This document shows, piece by piece, positions 54,664 to 64,000 of a stretch of DNA of 64,000 nt. Made by a program: the position numbers and the translations under genes. Position 1 is the first letter of the stretch; every line of letters begins with the position of its first letter. The notes beneath the pieces were generated by a model that did not search any database, had not been told where the DNA came from, and saw only the letters and a program-made list of their open reading frames with translations. This DNA is from Pantoea sp. 18069 (GTDB lineage: Bacteria; Pseudomonadota; Gammaproteobacteria; Burkholderiales; Burkholderiaceae_C), in contig NZ_CACSJA010000008.1 in NCBI RefSeq assembly GCF_902706035.1, forward strand, positions 1 through 64,000, read 5' to 3'.

Positions 54664-54936
54664 GCAATCACATTATTGGAAACTGAACCGCCGGAACCGG
54701 GGGAATCAGCGGCTTGCGCCTGTCTTCAAGGGTCCGATGCCGGGCGGGCAACCGCAGGTCGCGCGTCGCGAACCTGCACTCTCAAATGCGCCATTCGCTG
54801 ACATGGGAATGGATGGAAGTGTGACGCCATCCGTAAAATCCATCAACGAATTTAAAAGCGCATGCTTATGCATTTTTACTAATAAGGAAACCGCATGCAA
54901 TGCGGTCAACCCCCAAGCGCAGTACCCCGCCCCATG
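54664..54936 (-). promoter_or_regulatory. Upstream region of metN-metI-metQ1
   Basis: About 270 bases without a gene between the metQ2 terminator and metN. It contains an AT-rich block (54838-54895, with ATGCATAAGCATGC on the minus strand) that most likely holds the metN promoter. No riboswitch-like fold (SAM-type) was recognised. Confidence 0.45.
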
Positions 54937-54971
54937 AAAAAGCCAGTGCGGCGCAAGGCGGCACTGGCTTT
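54937..54971 (-). terminator. Intrinsic terminator after metQ2
   Basis: GCCAGTGC (54942-54949) and GCACTGGC (54961-54968) form an 8-bp stem. On the minus strand TTTTT follows. The second binding-protein gene is thus its own transcription unit. Confidence 0.85.
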
Positions 54972-55004
54972 CGCGGCGCGCCCTGTGGGGCACGCAGAAG
55001 GCAC

Positions 55005-55805
55005 TCAGAAGGCAGGAACGACCGAACCCTTGAACTGGGTTTCGATGAACTGGCGCACTTCGGGCGACTGGTAGGCCTTGGTCAGCTTGGCGACCCAGGG
55101 CTGGTTCTTGTCGGCGTCACGCACGACGAGAATGTTGACGTAGGGGTTCTTGGCGCTTTCCTGGGCGATCGAATCGGTCTTGGGGTTCAGGCCCGCCGAA
55201 ATCGCGAAGTTGGTGTTGATGGCCGAAGCATCGAGGTCGTCGAGCGAACGCGGCAGTTGCGCGGCGTCGAGTTCGACGAAACGCAGCTTCTTCGGGTTCG
55301 ACACCACATCCAGCGGCGTGGCCTTGAGGCCAGCACCTTCCTTGAGCGTGATCAGGCCCTGGGCCTGCAGCAGCAGCAGCACGCGGCCGCCGTTGGTCGG
55401 GTCGTTCGGGATACCGAACTTCGCGCCCTGGGGCAGATCGGCGAGCTTCTTGACCTTCTTCGAATACAGGCCGATGGGGAAGTTGACCGTGTCGGCCACG
55501 CGCACCAGCTTGTAGCCGCGGTCCTTGACCTGGGCGTCGAGGTAGGGAAGGTGCTGGTAGCTGTTGGCATCGAGATCGCCCGCGGCCAGCGCCGCATTGG
55601 GCTGGACATAGTCGCCAAACTCGACCACCTGGATCTTCAGGCCCTGCTTCTCGGCGACCTGTTTGACCTGCTCGAAGATCTGGGCGTGCGGGCCGGCGGT
55701 CACGCCGATCTTGATCGATGTCTTGTCCTGGGCCACGGCGGCCAGCGGTGCCGCCAGGGCCAGGCCCAAAGCCAAAGTGGTCTGCAAAAGTTGGCGCTTG
55801 TTCAC
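55005..55805 (-). CDS. MetQ/NlpA-family binding protein (copy 2)
   Basis: A 266-residue receptor with signal peptide MNKRQLLQTTLALGLALAAP ending AAVAQ. IKIGVTAGPHAQIFEQV at the mature start, VVEFGDYVQPNAALAAGDLDANSYQHLPYLDAQ in pieces, and LDDLDASAINTNFAISAGL are MetQ marks. It has no Cys and no Met after the initiator. It differs clearly from copy 1 and is independently terminated, so the importer probably uses two receptors with different ligands. Confidence 0.9.
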   Translation of the reverse strand: MNKRQLLQTTLALGLALAAPLAAVAQDKTSIKIGVTAGPHAQIFEQVKQVAEKQGLKIQVVEFGDYVQPNAALAAGDLDANSYQHLPYLDAQVKDRGYKLVRVADTVNFPIGLYSKKVKKLADLPQGAKFGIPNDPTNGGRVLLLLQAQGLITLKEGAGLKATPLDVVSNPKKLRFVELDAAQLPRSLDDLDASAINTNFAISAGLNPKTDSIAQESAKNPYVNILVVRDADKNQPWVAKLTKAYQSPEVRQFIETQFKGSVVPAF

Positions 55806-55913
55806 GGAATGCCTTCAATCAAAAATTCGGAATGAAGGCACTGTAAGCGCAAACCCTTGCGAAATTTTCGAATAAATAATCAGCTTCTTATACCAAAAGA
55901 GAATAAAGAGCTT

Positions 55914-56279
55914 TCAGTCGCCACGCTCTCCCGCATGGCCGTGGTCGGTCTGGCCCGAGAGCACCTGGCGCTGCTTGTGCTCCACATGGTAGGCCGTGAG
56001 CACCTGGTGGGCGACGGCGTCGAGCGCCGGGTGGACGATGCCCTGCTTGTCCGTCCAGACCTTGGGCGTGATCGGCCCGGCAATCGCGATCGCATCGCCT
56101 TCGCGCAAGGCTTCGAGTGCGGCGCAGGGCGCGGCATCGAAAGCGATCACGTTGACGAACAGGTTCTCGCCATCACCGCATTCGGCCCGCATGCGCGCCA
56201 CCATGAAGGGCTTTCCGGTCTTGCTTGTGCGCTGCTCAGGCGTGCCGTACAGCCGCCCGGCAATCAATCCATCCATCAT
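55914..56279 (-). CDS. OB-fold SSB-like protein
   Basis: A 121-residue single-stranded-DNA-binding-like protein: MMDGLIAGRLYGTPEQRTSKTGKPFMVARMRAE in pieces resembles the SSB N-terminus (GRLGADPEIRYT..GKPVANFRLA), then NLFVNVIAFD and GDAIAIAGPITPKVWTDKQG. There is no acidic DDDIPF-type SSB tail, so it is not the housekeeping SSB. Such short SSB-like genes are seen near tRNA genes and mobile regions, but no other mobile gene is present. A start one codon later is equally possible. Confidence 0.72.
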   Translation of the reverse strand: MMDGLIAGRLYGTPEQRTSKTGKPFMVARMRAECGDGENLFVNVIAFDAAPCAALEALREGDAIAIAGPITPKVWTDKQGIVHPALDAVAHQVLTAYHVEHKQRQVLSGQTDHGHAGERGD

Positions 56280-56336
56280 GGTCGGTCCTTTTTCGGTGGA
56301 GACACAGCCATGCTGCGCCCAAAGCGGCAGAAAACA

Positions 56337-56372
56337 AAAAAGGGTCAGCAGAAAAATCTGCTGACCCTTTTT
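56337..56372 (-). terminator. Intrinsic terminator after tRNA-Pro
   Basis: AAAAAGGGTCAGCAG (56337-56351) and CTGCTGACCCTTTTT (56358-56372) are a perfect 15-bp inverted repeat with a 6-base loop. It lies 8 bases from the 3' end of the tRNA gene on the minus strand. Confidence 0.92.
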
Positions 56373-56380
56373 GGGGATTG

Positions 56381-56457
56381 TGGTCGGCGAGAAAGGATTC
56401 GAACCTTCGACCCCTTGCACCCCATGCAAGTGCGCTACCAGGCTGCGCTACACGCCG
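56381..56457 (-). tRNA. tRNA-Pro (GGG)
   Basis: A 77-base cloverleaf with CCA encoded. The acceptor stem starts CGGCG and ends CGCCGACCA. The D arm is AGCGCAGCCTGGTAGCGC, the anticodon stem CTTGC/GCAAG encloses the loop ATGGGGT with anticodon GGG, and the T arm contains GGTTCGAATCC. One T-T mismatch is in the acceptor stem. Position next to the merR-ihfA-pheT genes is typical of the order. Confidence 0.95.
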
Positions 56458-56489
56458 ACGAGAATTGAATTATATACCGAAAAATCAGC

Positions 56490-56894
56490 TCATAAAGACA
56501 ACAGCTCGCGAATTTGCAAAAGCTCGTGCCGTACCGCCGAGGAATCGAGCGCCAGCTGCGGCCCCTCCTCGCGCCAGTCCGCGCAGATCAGCTCGAACTC
56601 ATCGACATTCCCCGCACCCTCGGCGCCCGTCCCGCCGGCTTCGCGCAGCCGGGCGCGCGCCCCCTGGATGGTGAAGCCCTGGTCGTACAGCAGCTCTCGG
56701 ATGCGGCGAATCATCAGCAGTTCGTGGTGCTGGTAATAGCGCCGGTTGCCGCGGCGCTTGACGGGACGCAGGTGCGTGAACTCCTGCTCCCAATAACGCA
56801 GCACATGCGGCTTCACGCAGCACAATTGCGCCACTTCACCAATGGTGAAGTAGCGTTTGGCCGGAATAGCCGGAAGCGGGGTTCCCTGGGACAT
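56490..56894 (-). CDS. MerR-family regulator downstream of ihfA
   Basis: A 134-residue MerR-type protein: KRYFTIGEVAQLCCVKPHVLRYWEQEFTHLRPVKRRGNRRYYQHHELLMIRRIRELL in pieces is the HTH and wing, close to the small MerR proteins conserved next to ihfA in many proteobacteria. A Gly/Ala linker and a short C-terminal helix follow. No metal-binding Cys pattern of MerR or CueR type is present. An ATG five codons upstream is an alternative start. Confidence 0.85.
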   Translation of the reverse strand: MSQGTPLPAIPAKRYFTIGEVAQLCCVKPHVLRYWEQEFTHLRPVKRRGNRRYYQHHELLMIRRIRELLYDQGFTIQGARARLREAGGTGAEGAGNVDEFELICADWREEGPQLALDSSAVRHELLQIRELLSL

Positions 56895-56994
56895 CGGATG
56901 CATCTCCAAATCAACCTGACAAGGTTACCGCAGCCATTGTGCCGCCGCCATGCGCAATCGCCCTGCCCGGGCAACGCCATGCGGCAAGCGCCGG

Positions 56995-57330
56995 TTACGC
57001 GTCCGACGCCGAAGTTTCGCCGCTCTGGATCTGTTCCTTGAGCTTGGTGCTCGCATGGAACGTCACCACGCGGCGTGCCTGGATGGGGATCAATTCGCCG
57101 GTGCGCGGATTGCGCCCCGGGCGCGGCGCCTTGGTGCGGATCTGGAAATTGCCAAAACCCGAGAGCTTGACGTCATCGCCTTCGACCAGGCTTTGCGACA
57201 CCAGATCGAAGAACGCATCCACCATTTCCTTGGATTCGCGCTTGTTCAGACCGATCTGGTCGAACAGCAAATCCGCAAGCTGGGCCTTGGTCAGCGCGGG
57301 GCTGTCCAGGCTTTCAATGGCCAATTCCAT
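56995..57330 (-). CDS. ihfA: Integration host factor subunit alpha
   Basis: Nucleoid DNA-bending protein of 111 residues. [32 protein letters not shown] in pieces, [40 protein letters not shown] in pieces, with the intercalating Pro in PGRNP, are IHF-alpha marks. The frame continues to a GTG at 57372 that overlaps the pheT stop, but the ATG at 57330 matches the usual N-terminus of the order. Works as a heterodimer with IhfB, encoded elsewhere. Confidence 0.94.
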   Translation of the reverse strand: MELAIESLDSPALTKAQLADLLFDQIGLNKRESKEMVDAFFDLVSQSLVEGDDVKLSGFGNFQIRTKAPRPGRNPRTGELIPIQARRVVTFHASTKLKEQIQSGETSASDA

Positions 57331-57368
57331 AGCAGACCCCTTGTCGTGGGAAAAGACAGTCAAATCGA

Positions 57369-59816
57369 TCACCCGCGCAGGCGTGCGCCGCAGCGCGCCA
57401 CCAGTTGTTCGATCACGGCCGCCATCGCGGCTTCGATCTCGGCTTCGGTCAGGCTCGCGGTGTCGCTGCCCAGCAGCAGGCGCACGGCCAGACTCTTCTC
57501 ATTGGGCGCGAGCGCCCCCGCGGCCGGCGCTTCACCGGCGCGCAAAGGCTTGGCGCGGAACACGTCGAACAGCACGGCCGAGCGCAGCACAGTATGCGCT
57601 GCCGCGGCTTCGACGGCCGCCATGATCTCGGCATGGGTCACCGATTCGGCGACCACCACGGCGATATCGCGCTCGACCGACTGGTGCTTGGCGACCGCGC
57701 GGAACTGAGGCACCTGGCGCAGCTGCACGGCGTCGAGTTCGAGCTCGAACATCACCGGTGCCTGGGACAGTTCCCAGCCCTGGCGCCACTGCGGGTGGAG
57801 CTCGCCGACAAAGCCTATGGCCTTGCCGTCCAGCAGCACGCGTGCGCAGCGGCCCGGGTGCATGGCCGGATGCTGGGCAGCTTCAAACGTCGGGCGCAGC
57901 GGCGCGAGCAAGGCTTCGACATCGCCCTTGACGTCATAGAAATCCACGGCCTGGTCCTTGCGGCTCCATTGCAGCTGGTCGGCCGGGCCGCAGGCCATGC
58001 CGGCGACGCGCATGGGCTGGTCAAAGCCCTGCACCGTGGTGTCGGTGCTCTGCACGCTGGCATCGCGCAGGAACACGCGGCCGAGCTCGAACACGCGCAC
58101 GCGCTGGGCCTTGCGGTCCAGGTTGAACTTGACGACCTGCAGCAGCGAGCCCAGCAGCGAGCTGCGCATCACGCTCAGGTGGCTGGCGATGGGGTTGAGC
58201 AGCTTGATCGGGTTGGCGTTGCCCGCGAGCTCGTGCTCCCAGCGCTCTTCGACGAAGCTGAAGTTGATGGTTTCCTGGTAACCCAGGGCCGCGAGTTCAC
58301 GGCGCACGGCAAAGCTGCTGCGGCGGTTTTCGGCGCGCAGCTTGGGCGTGATGGGCGCCAGCGGCGGCGTGGTCGGCAGTTGGCCGTAGCCCAGCATGCG
58401 CGCGACTTCCTCGATCAGGTCTTCTTCGAGCGCGATGTCGAAGCGGTACGACGGCGGCGTCACCGTGAGCACGCCCTCGCCCTGCGTCACCGCCAGGCCC
58501 AGGCCCTGCAGCGCATCGGCGCACTGCTGCTGGCTCACGGGCATGCCGATCACCTTGGCCGCGCGCGCCACGCGCAGTTGCACGGGCTGGGGCTGGGGCA
58601 CATTGACGATCTGGTCGTCGATGGCACCGCACCGGGTCTCGGGCGTGCCGCAGATTTCCAGCACCAGCTCGGTGATGCGCTCGATGTGCTCGACCGTGAG
58701 GTCGGCATCGACGCCGCGCTCGAAGCGGTGGCCGGCATCGGTGGAAAAGTTGAAGCGGCGCGAACGGCCGGCGATCGCGCGCGGCCACCAGAAAGCGGCT
58801 TCGACGTAGATGTGCTGCGTGTCGTCGGACACCGCCGTGGCGTCGCCGCCCATGATGCCGGCCAGCGATTCTATGGCCTGGTCATCGGCGATCACGCCGA
58901 CCTGGCCGTCGACGCTCACGGTGTTGCCGTTGAGCAGCTTGAGCTGCTCGCCGGGACGGCCCCAGCGCACATCGAGGCCGCCGTGGATCTTGTCGAGGTC
59001 GAAAATGTGCGAGGGACGGCCCAGCTCGAACATCACGTAGTTCGAGATGTCGACCAGCGGCGCGACGCTGCGCTGGCCGCAGCGCGCCAGGCGGTCGACC
59101 ATCCAGGCCGGGGTCTTGGCCTGGGTGTTGACGTTGCGGATCACCCGGCCCGAGAAGCGGCCACACAGATCAGGCGCGCTGATCTTCACGGCCAGGCGGG
59201 CGTCGCTGGCCACGGCCGCGGGCGTGAACGTGGGCGCGAGCAAAGGCGCGCCGGTCAGGGCCGCGACTTCGCGCGCGATGCCGTAGACGCTCAGGCAATG
59301 CGCGAGGTTGGGCGTGAGCTTGAGCGTGAACAGCGTGTCGTCGAGGTTCAGATAGCTGCGGATGTCCTGGCCCAGCGGCGCATCGAGCGGCAGCTCGAGC
59401 AGGCCGCCGTGGTCTTCGGCGAGCTTGAGCTCCTTTGCCGAGCACAGCATGCCGTAGCTTTCCACGCCGCGCAGCTTGCCGATCTTGATCAGGAAAGGCT
59501 TGCCGTCATCGCCCGGGGGCAGTTCGGCGCCGACCGTGGCGCAGGGAATGCGAATGCCCACGCGCGCATTGGGCGCGCCGCAGACGATGGTCAGCAGCTC
59601 GGCCTGGCCCACATCGACCTGGCACACGCGCAGGCGATCGGCATTCGGATGCTGCTGGGCCTCCTTGATTTCACCGACCACGATGCCGGTGAACGGCGGC
59701 GCGACGGGCGCGAGCTCCTCGACTTCCAGACCGGCCATGGTCAGGGTGTGCGCGAGTTCGGCGGTGCTCAGGGGCGGGTTGCAGAACGCGCGCAACCAGG
59801 ATTCAGGGAATTGCAT
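57369..59816 (-). CDS. pheT: Phenylalanyl-tRNA synthetase beta subunit
   Basis: An 815-residue subunit. [34 protein letters not shown] opens it, the tRNA-binding EMAP-like domain follows ([16 protein letters not shown] and [10 protein letters not shown]), then the B3/B4 editing domain, the B5 domain, the catalytic-like core ([13 protein letters not shown]) and the C-terminal ferredoxin-fold anticodon-binding domain ([22 protein letters not shown]). It lies downstream of pheS, with an inverted-repeat element between the two. Confidence 0.96.
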   Translation of the reverse strand: MQFPESWLRAFCNPPLSTAELAHTLTMAGLEVEELAPVAPPFTGIVVGEIKEAQQHPNADRLRVCQVDVGQAELLTIVCGAPNARVGIRIPCATVGAELPPGDDGKPFLIKIGKLRGVESYGMLCSAKELKLAEDHGGLLELPLDAPLGQDIRSYLNLDDTLFTLKLTPNLAHCLSVYGIAREVAALTGAPLLAPTFTPAAVASDARLAVKISAPDLCGRFSGRVIRNVNTQAKTPAWMVDRLARCGQRSVAPLVDISNYVMFELGRPSHIFDLDKIHGGLDVRWGRPGEQLKLLNGNTVSVDGQVGVIADDQAIESLAGIMGGDATAVSDDTQHIYVEAAFWWPRAIAGRSRRFNFSTDAGHRFERGVDADLTVEHIERITELVLEICGTPETRCGAIDDQIVNVPQPQPVQLRVARAAKVIGMPVSQQQCADALQGLGLAVTQGEGVLTVTPPSYRFDIALEEDLIEEVARMLGYGQLPTTPPLAPITPKLRAENRRSSFAVRRELAALGYQETINFSFVEERWEHELAGNANPIKLLNPIASHLSVMRSSLLGSLLQVVKFNLDRKAQRVRVFELGRVFLRDASVQSTDTTVQGFDQPMRVAGMACGPADQLQWSRKDQAVDFYDVKGDVEALLAPLRPTFEAAQHPAMHPGRCARVLLDGKAIGFVGELHPQWRQGWELSQAPVMFELELDAVQLRQVPQFRAVAKHQSVERDIAVVVAESVTHAEIMAAVEAAAAHTVLRSAVLFDVFRAKPLRAGEAPAAGALAPNEKSLAVRLLLGSDTASLTEAEIEAAMAAVIEQLVARCGARLRG

Positions 59817-59884
59817 AGTCAGACTCTTTGGCTTCAAACGGGCCTGCGCTCCAGACGCAGGCGCCAGCGGTGGGTGCGGTGCTC

Positions 59885-60008
59885 AGAGTGGCCAACACCA
59901 CCCAGCAAATCGAAGATTTGCGGTTGATACTAGGCGCTTTGCCGCAGACAGTGCGAATAGCACGGCAAGGCGAAGCAACGACGTAGCAAGGGTGGTGTTG
60001 GCCACTCT
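59885..60008. repeat. Inverted-repeat element between pheS and pheT
   Basis: AGAGTGGCCAACACCACCC (59885-59903) and its exact reverse complement (59990-60008) bound a 124-base element. Inside, GGCGCTTTGCCG and CGGCAAGGCGAAGC form a second, imperfect arm pair, and GAAGATTTGC is another local repeat. The right end touches the pheS stop codon by one base. It has no coding capacity. It looks like a MITE-type or structured intergenic repeat. Confidence 0.75.
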
Positions 60009-61060
60009 TATTGGAACTGCGACAGGAAGCGGATGTCGCCGTCAAAGAACAGGCGCAGATCGTTGACACCGTAGCGCAGCATGGTCAGCCGGTCGGGCCC
60101 CATGCCGAAGGCAAAGCCGATGTACTTCTCGGGGTCCAGCCCCATGTTGCGCACCACGTTCGGGTGCACCTGGCCCGAGCCGGCCACTTCCAGCCACTTG
60201 CCCGCGAGCGGGCCGGTCTGGAACTGGATGTCGATCTCGGCGCTGGGTTCGGTGAACGGGAAGAAGCTGGGGCGAAAACGCAGCACCAGATCGTCGCTTT
60301 CGAAGAACGTGCGGCAGAAATCGGTGAACACCACCTTCAAGTCCTTGAAGCTGACGTTCTCGCCTATCCAGATGCCTTCGCACTGGTGGAACATCGGCGA
60401 ATGCGTGGCATCGCTGTCCACGCGGTAGGTGCGGCCCGGCGCGATCACGCGGATCTCGGGCATGCTCTGGCCCGCGTCCAGCAGGGCCTGGTATTTCTTC
60501 ACATGCTGCACCGCATAGCGCACCTGCATGGGGCTGGTGTGCGTGCGCAGCAGGTTGGGGGCGGTCTCGGTGCCGCCTTCGACGTAGAAGGTGTCGTGCA
60601 TCGAGCGCGCGGGATGGTCTTCGGGCGTGTTGAGCGCGGTGAAGTTGAACCAGTCGGACTCGATTTCGGGGCCGTCGGCGACATCGAAGCCCATCGAGGC
60701 AAAGATGCCTTCGATGCGTTCGAGCGTCAGCGACACCGGGTGCAGGCCGCCTTGGCCGCGGCGGCGGCCCGGCAGGCTCACGTCCAGCGCTTCGGCCTTG
60801 AGTTGGGTTTGCAGCTCGGCATCGGCCAGTGCCTGGCGGCGTGCCGTCAGGGCCGCCTCGATCGCCTGCTTGGCGACGTTGATGGCGGCGCCGCGCGACT
60901 TCTTCTCCTCGACGGAAAGCTGCGCCATGCCCTTCATCAGCTCGGTCACACGACCGGACTTGCCCAGGAACTGGGCCTTGGCGTTTTCCAGATCAGCAGG
61001 GGTGACGGCTTGCGCAAACAGTTGCTGCGCGCTTTCGACCAGAGAATCCAACTCGTTCAT
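60008..61060 (-). CDS. pheS: Phenylalanyl-tRNA synthetase alpha subunit
   Basis: Catalytic subunit of 350 residues. The N-terminal coiled coil ([18 protein letters not shown]) is followed by class-II motifs: [21 protein letters not shown] near 150 (motif 1/2 region), [31 protein letters not shown], and [28 protein letters not shown] near the C-terminus (motif 3). Forms an alpha2-beta2 enzyme with PheT. Confidence 0.97.
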   Translation of the reverse strand: MNELDSLVESAQQLFAQAVTPADLENAKAQFLGKSGRVTELMKGMAQLSVEEKKSRGAAINVAKQAIEAALTARRQALADAELQTQLKAEALDVSLPGRRRGQGGLHPVSLTLERIEGIFASMGFDVADGPEIESDWFNFTALNTPEDHPARSMHDTFYVEGGTETAPNLLRTHTSPMQVRYAVQHVKKYQALLDAGQSMPEIRVIAPGRTYRVDSDATHSPMFHQCEGIWIGENVSFKDLKVVFTDFCRTFFESDDLVLRFRPSFFPFTEPSAEIDIQFQTGPLAGKWLEVAGSGQVHPNVVRNMGLDPEKYIGFAFGMGPDRLTMLRYGVNDLRLFFDGDIRFLSQFQ

Positions 61061-61078
61061 ATCCGACTCTTGAAAATA

Positions 61079-61116
61079 AACAAGGGCTAGTGCCTTTTCA
61101 AGCTCTAGCCCTTGTT
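61079..61116 (-). promoter_or_regulatory. Terminator/attenuator-like hairpin upstream of pheS
   Basis: AACAAGGGCTAG (61079-61090) and CTAGCCCTTGTT (61105-61116) form a perfect 12-bp stem in the rplT-pheS gap. On the minus strand a TTTATTTT follows, so part of the rplT transcripts should end here. E. coli pheST is attenuated through a Phe-rich leader peptide; I see no such leader reading frame here. Confidence 0.7.
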
Positions 61117-61162
61117 GTTAGTGCATTAGCAGCTACAGGTTATGTAGCTACAGGCCGTGAAC

Positions 61163-61522
61163 TCAAGCAGCCAGCTTGGCCTTGACTTGTTCCACGATGC
61201 TGGCGAAAGCAGCCTTGTCGTGCACCGCGATATCGGCCAGCATCTTGCGGTCGATTTCGATCGATGCCTTCTTCAGGCCGTTTGCGAACACGCTGTAGGT
61301 CATGCCCAGTTCACGCGCAGCGGCGTTGATACGGGCAATCCACAGCTGACGGAACACGCGCTTCTTGTTGCGACGGTCACGGTAGGCATATTGCCCAGCC
61401 TTCATTACCGCTTGTTTGGCGATACGGAAGACATTACCGCGGCGACCGCGAAAACCCTTAGCGAGGGCCAGAACTTTTTTGTGACGGGCACGGGCCGTTA
61501 CACCACGTTTGACGCGAGGCAT
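61163..61522 (-). CDS. rplT: Ribosomal protein bL20
   Basis: A 119-residue protein of the usual length: [54 protein letters not shown] in pieces, [24 protein letters not shown]. Large-subunit assembly protein and, in other bacteria, a translational repressor of its own operon. It follows rpmI by 26 bases. Confidence 0.98.
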   Translation of the reverse strand: MPRVKRGVTARARHKKVLALAKGFRGRRGNVFRIAKQAVMKAGQYAYRDRRNKKRVFRQLWIARINAAARELGMTYSVFANGLKKASIEIDRKMLADIAVHDKAAFASIVEQVKAKLAA

Positions 61523-61548
61523 GTAAGTACTCCTTGTTCGTCAGTTAA

Positions 61549-61752
61549 TTACAAGCCAAAGCCGGGCAGCATTTGCGCGACGGAGGCCATGTTGGTCTCG
61601 TGCACAGCAACCGCACCACGCAGGTGACGCTTGTTCTTGGTGGTCTTCTTCGTCAAGATGTGACGCTTGAAGGCTTGACCGCGCTTGACGGTGCCACCGG
61701 GACGAACGCGGAATCGCTTCTTCGCGCTGCTCTTGGTCTTCATTTTGGGCAT
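61549..61752 (-). CDS. rpmI: Ribosomal protein bL35
   Basis: A 67-residue protein: [36 protein letters not shown] in pieces. Start chosen on the family N-terminus, with a CAGGAG ribosome site just upstream. The frame runs further upstream but without similarity. Confidence 0.97.
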   Translation of the reverse strand: MPKMKTKSSAKKRFRVRPGGTVKRGQAFKRHILTKKTTKNKRHLRGAVAVHETNMASVAQMLPGFGL

Positions 61753-61916
61753 GTGAATGCTCCTGTTAATTGTGCTCGTGAGGCGTTCGCACAAAGGAGT
61801 GCGAACTTGTTGGCCCCGAGCCACTTCTTTGCCGGCCATTTCAGGCCGGCCTGCGCGCCAACGAACGAATCCGCTGCCGCACTCCGCGCCATGGCGCAAA
61901 CCATGCCGCGCAAAAG

Positions 61917-61943
61917 AAAAAGTGAGCCTTTACGGCTCACTTT
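61917..61943 (-). terminator. Intrinsic terminator between infC and rpmI
   Basis: GTGAGCC (61922-61928) and GGCTCAC (61934-61940), extended by A/T pairs to 10 bp, are followed on the minus strand by TTTTTCTTTT. It lies between infC and rpmI, so the ribosomal protein genes may be partly uncoupled from infC and need their own promoter in the 160 bases before rpmI. Confidence 0.8.
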
Positions 61944-61964
61944 CGCTGCGAGCTAGATTATGCC

Positions 61965-62561
61965 TCAAGCTGCCGGCGTTGTGGGCGCATCGCTCTGTGC
62001 CTTGACAGGAGCGGGCTTTTTCTTCGCCGGGGCAATCATCATGATCATCTGGCGGCCTTCGAGCTTGGGGAACTGCTCGACGGCAATGGTGTCGGCCAGG
62101 TCATCGCGAATGCGATTGAGCAGGGCCAGACCCAAGTTCTGGTGCGTGATTTCGCGACCGCGAAAACGCAGCGTGATCTTGCACTTGTCGCCTTCCGCGA
62201 GGAAGCGGCGAATGTTGCGCAACTTGATGTTGTAGTCGCCGTCGTCGGTACCGGGACGGAATTTGACTTCCTTGATCTCGATGACCGTTTGCTTGGCCTT
62301 GGCCTCGGCGGCGCGCTTTTGTTCCTGGTATTTGAACTTGCCGTAGTCCATCAGCCGGCAGACCGGCGGATTGGCAGTAGCGGCGATTTCCACCAGGTCA
62401 ACGTCCAACTCGCCCGCCATGCGCAGTGCTTCCATGATGGGAACAATGCCGAGGGGCTCGTTTTCTGGGCCGGACAGACGCACTTCAGGCGCCATGATTT
62501 CACGGTTGAGGCGGTGCTTGCGCTCCTCACGGTGACGGCGATCGCGAAATTCAGTAGCTAT
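61965..62561 (-). CDS. infC: Translation initiation factor IF-3, ATA start
   Basis: A 198-residue factor that keeps 30S subunits free and proofreads initiator tRNA and start codons. The family N-terminus (M)[22 protein letters not shown] corresponds to an ATA codon at 62561-62559. AAGG lies 10 bases before it, a good spacing, whereas a GTG three codons upstream directly abuts that AAGG. Other marks: [25 protein letters not shown] in pieces, [20 protein letters not shown] in pieces. IF-3 discriminates against rare starts, so an ATA start implies autoregulation as with the AUU of E. coli infC. Confidence 0.93.
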   Translation of the reverse strand: MATEFRDRRHREERKHRLNREIMAPEVRLSGPENEPLGIVPIMEALRMAGELDVDLVEIAATANPPVCRLMDYGKFKYQEQKRAAEAKAKQTVIEIKEVKFRPGTDDGDYNIKLRNIRRFLAEGDKCKITLRFRGREITHQNLGLALLNRIRDDLADTIAVEQFPKLEGRQMIMMIAPAKKKPAPVKAQSDAPTTPAA

Positions 62562-62584
62562 GGTTTTCACCCTTGAATATAAAT

Positions 62585-62628
62585 GGCTACAACAGCGTAG
62601 CCTGCTTGCGTGCACTGTGCACGCAAGC
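62585..62628. repeat. Two adjacent hairpins between thrS and infC
   Basis: GCTTGCGTGCAC (62604-62615) and GTGCACGCAAGC (62617-62628) are perfect 12-base arms around one base. Next to them GGCTAC (62585-62590) and GTAGCC (62597-62602) form a 6-bp hairpin. No T-run follows on the minus strand, so a processing or translation-control structure in the infC leader is more likely than a terminator. Confidence 0.6.
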
Positions 62629-62646
62629 CAAAGGCTGACATCTCAG

Positions 62647-64000
<1,354 letters not shown>

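Noticed and set aside
54664..54936. SAM or other riboswitch upstream of the methionine-type importer
   Set aside because: I could not find the conserved core helices or sequence boxes of known SAM riboswitches. Only an AT-rich promoter-like block is visible.
55806..56480. Integration site next to tRNA-Pro with the SSB-like gene as mobile cargo
   Set aside because: No integrase, no direct repeat of the tRNA end and no other mobile gene were seen. The SSB-like gene alone is not enough.
57405..59927. Plus-strand open frame of 840 codons opposite pheT
   Set aside because: A shadow of pheT. No domain, and the real gene is complete on the other strand.

Overview
The window reads as the chromosome of a GC-rich betaproteobacterium of the Burkholderiales, most likely a Comamonadaceae member (Acidovorax/Comamonas/Delftia type). 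This is inferred from the gene order thrS-infC-rpmI-rplT-pheS-pheT-ihfA-merR-tRNA-Pro at the right end, two trimeric porins of the Burkholderiales type, an orphan 'Bug' tricarboxylate-type binding protein and an AcnD/PrpF methylcitrate locus. No rRNA, phage, integrase, transposase gene or CRISPR array was seen.

Layout. 0.1-7.6 kb: iron uptake (FbpB-like permease, FbpC-like ATPase, OmpR-type response regulator, a frameshifted sensor kinase, a FecA-like TonB receptor behind a Fur-box-like site, and an aberrant Fur-family regulator). 7.9-15.7 kb: a seven-gene cassette made of a family-5 binding protein, two Dpp-like permeases, a fused double ATPase, a luciferase-like monooxygenase and two CMD/AhpD-type proteins. 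A wrecked second binding-protein gene lies between the first two genes. 15.7-23.4 kb: a VOC protein diverging from a methylcitrate cluster (acnD-prpF-prpC-gntR-prpB-like). 23.4-25.6 kb: an OsmC-YcaO fusion. 25.8-32.8 kb: a catabolic operon (porin, Bug protein, FAD monooxygenase, amidohydrolase, alpha/beta hydrolase) diverging from a LysR regulator. 32.9-38.9 kb: a nuclease, small hypothetical genes, a porin with a sigma-54-type promoter, an Mla-like lipid transport set without its ATPase, and dsbB. 38.9-43 kb: sulfate ABC importer. 43-51.2 kb: hydrolase, azoreductase, a second TonB receptor, a second luciferase-like oxidoreductase, LysR regulators and a LysE exporter. 51.2-55.8 kb: a REP-like palindrome zone, an FMN reductase and a methionine-type ABC importer with two binding proteins. 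55.9-64 kb: an SSB-like protein and the conserved translation cluster.

The unifying theme I infer is sulfur scavenging. The seven proteins of the 7.9-15.7 kb cassette hold, by eye count, only 22 Met and 3 Cys in about 2555 residues (about 1%). Both MetQ-like binding proteins have no Cys and no Met after the initiator, and the mature sulfate-binding protein has no Cys and two Met. Such sulfur-sparing composition is known for proteins made under sulfur starvation. The cassette, whose families are annotated but to my knowledge have no assigned function, is therefore a good candidate for an uncharacterised organosulfur import and oxidation system. The FMN reductase, the second luciferase-like enzyme and the second TonB receptor near 46-52 kb may belong to the same response.
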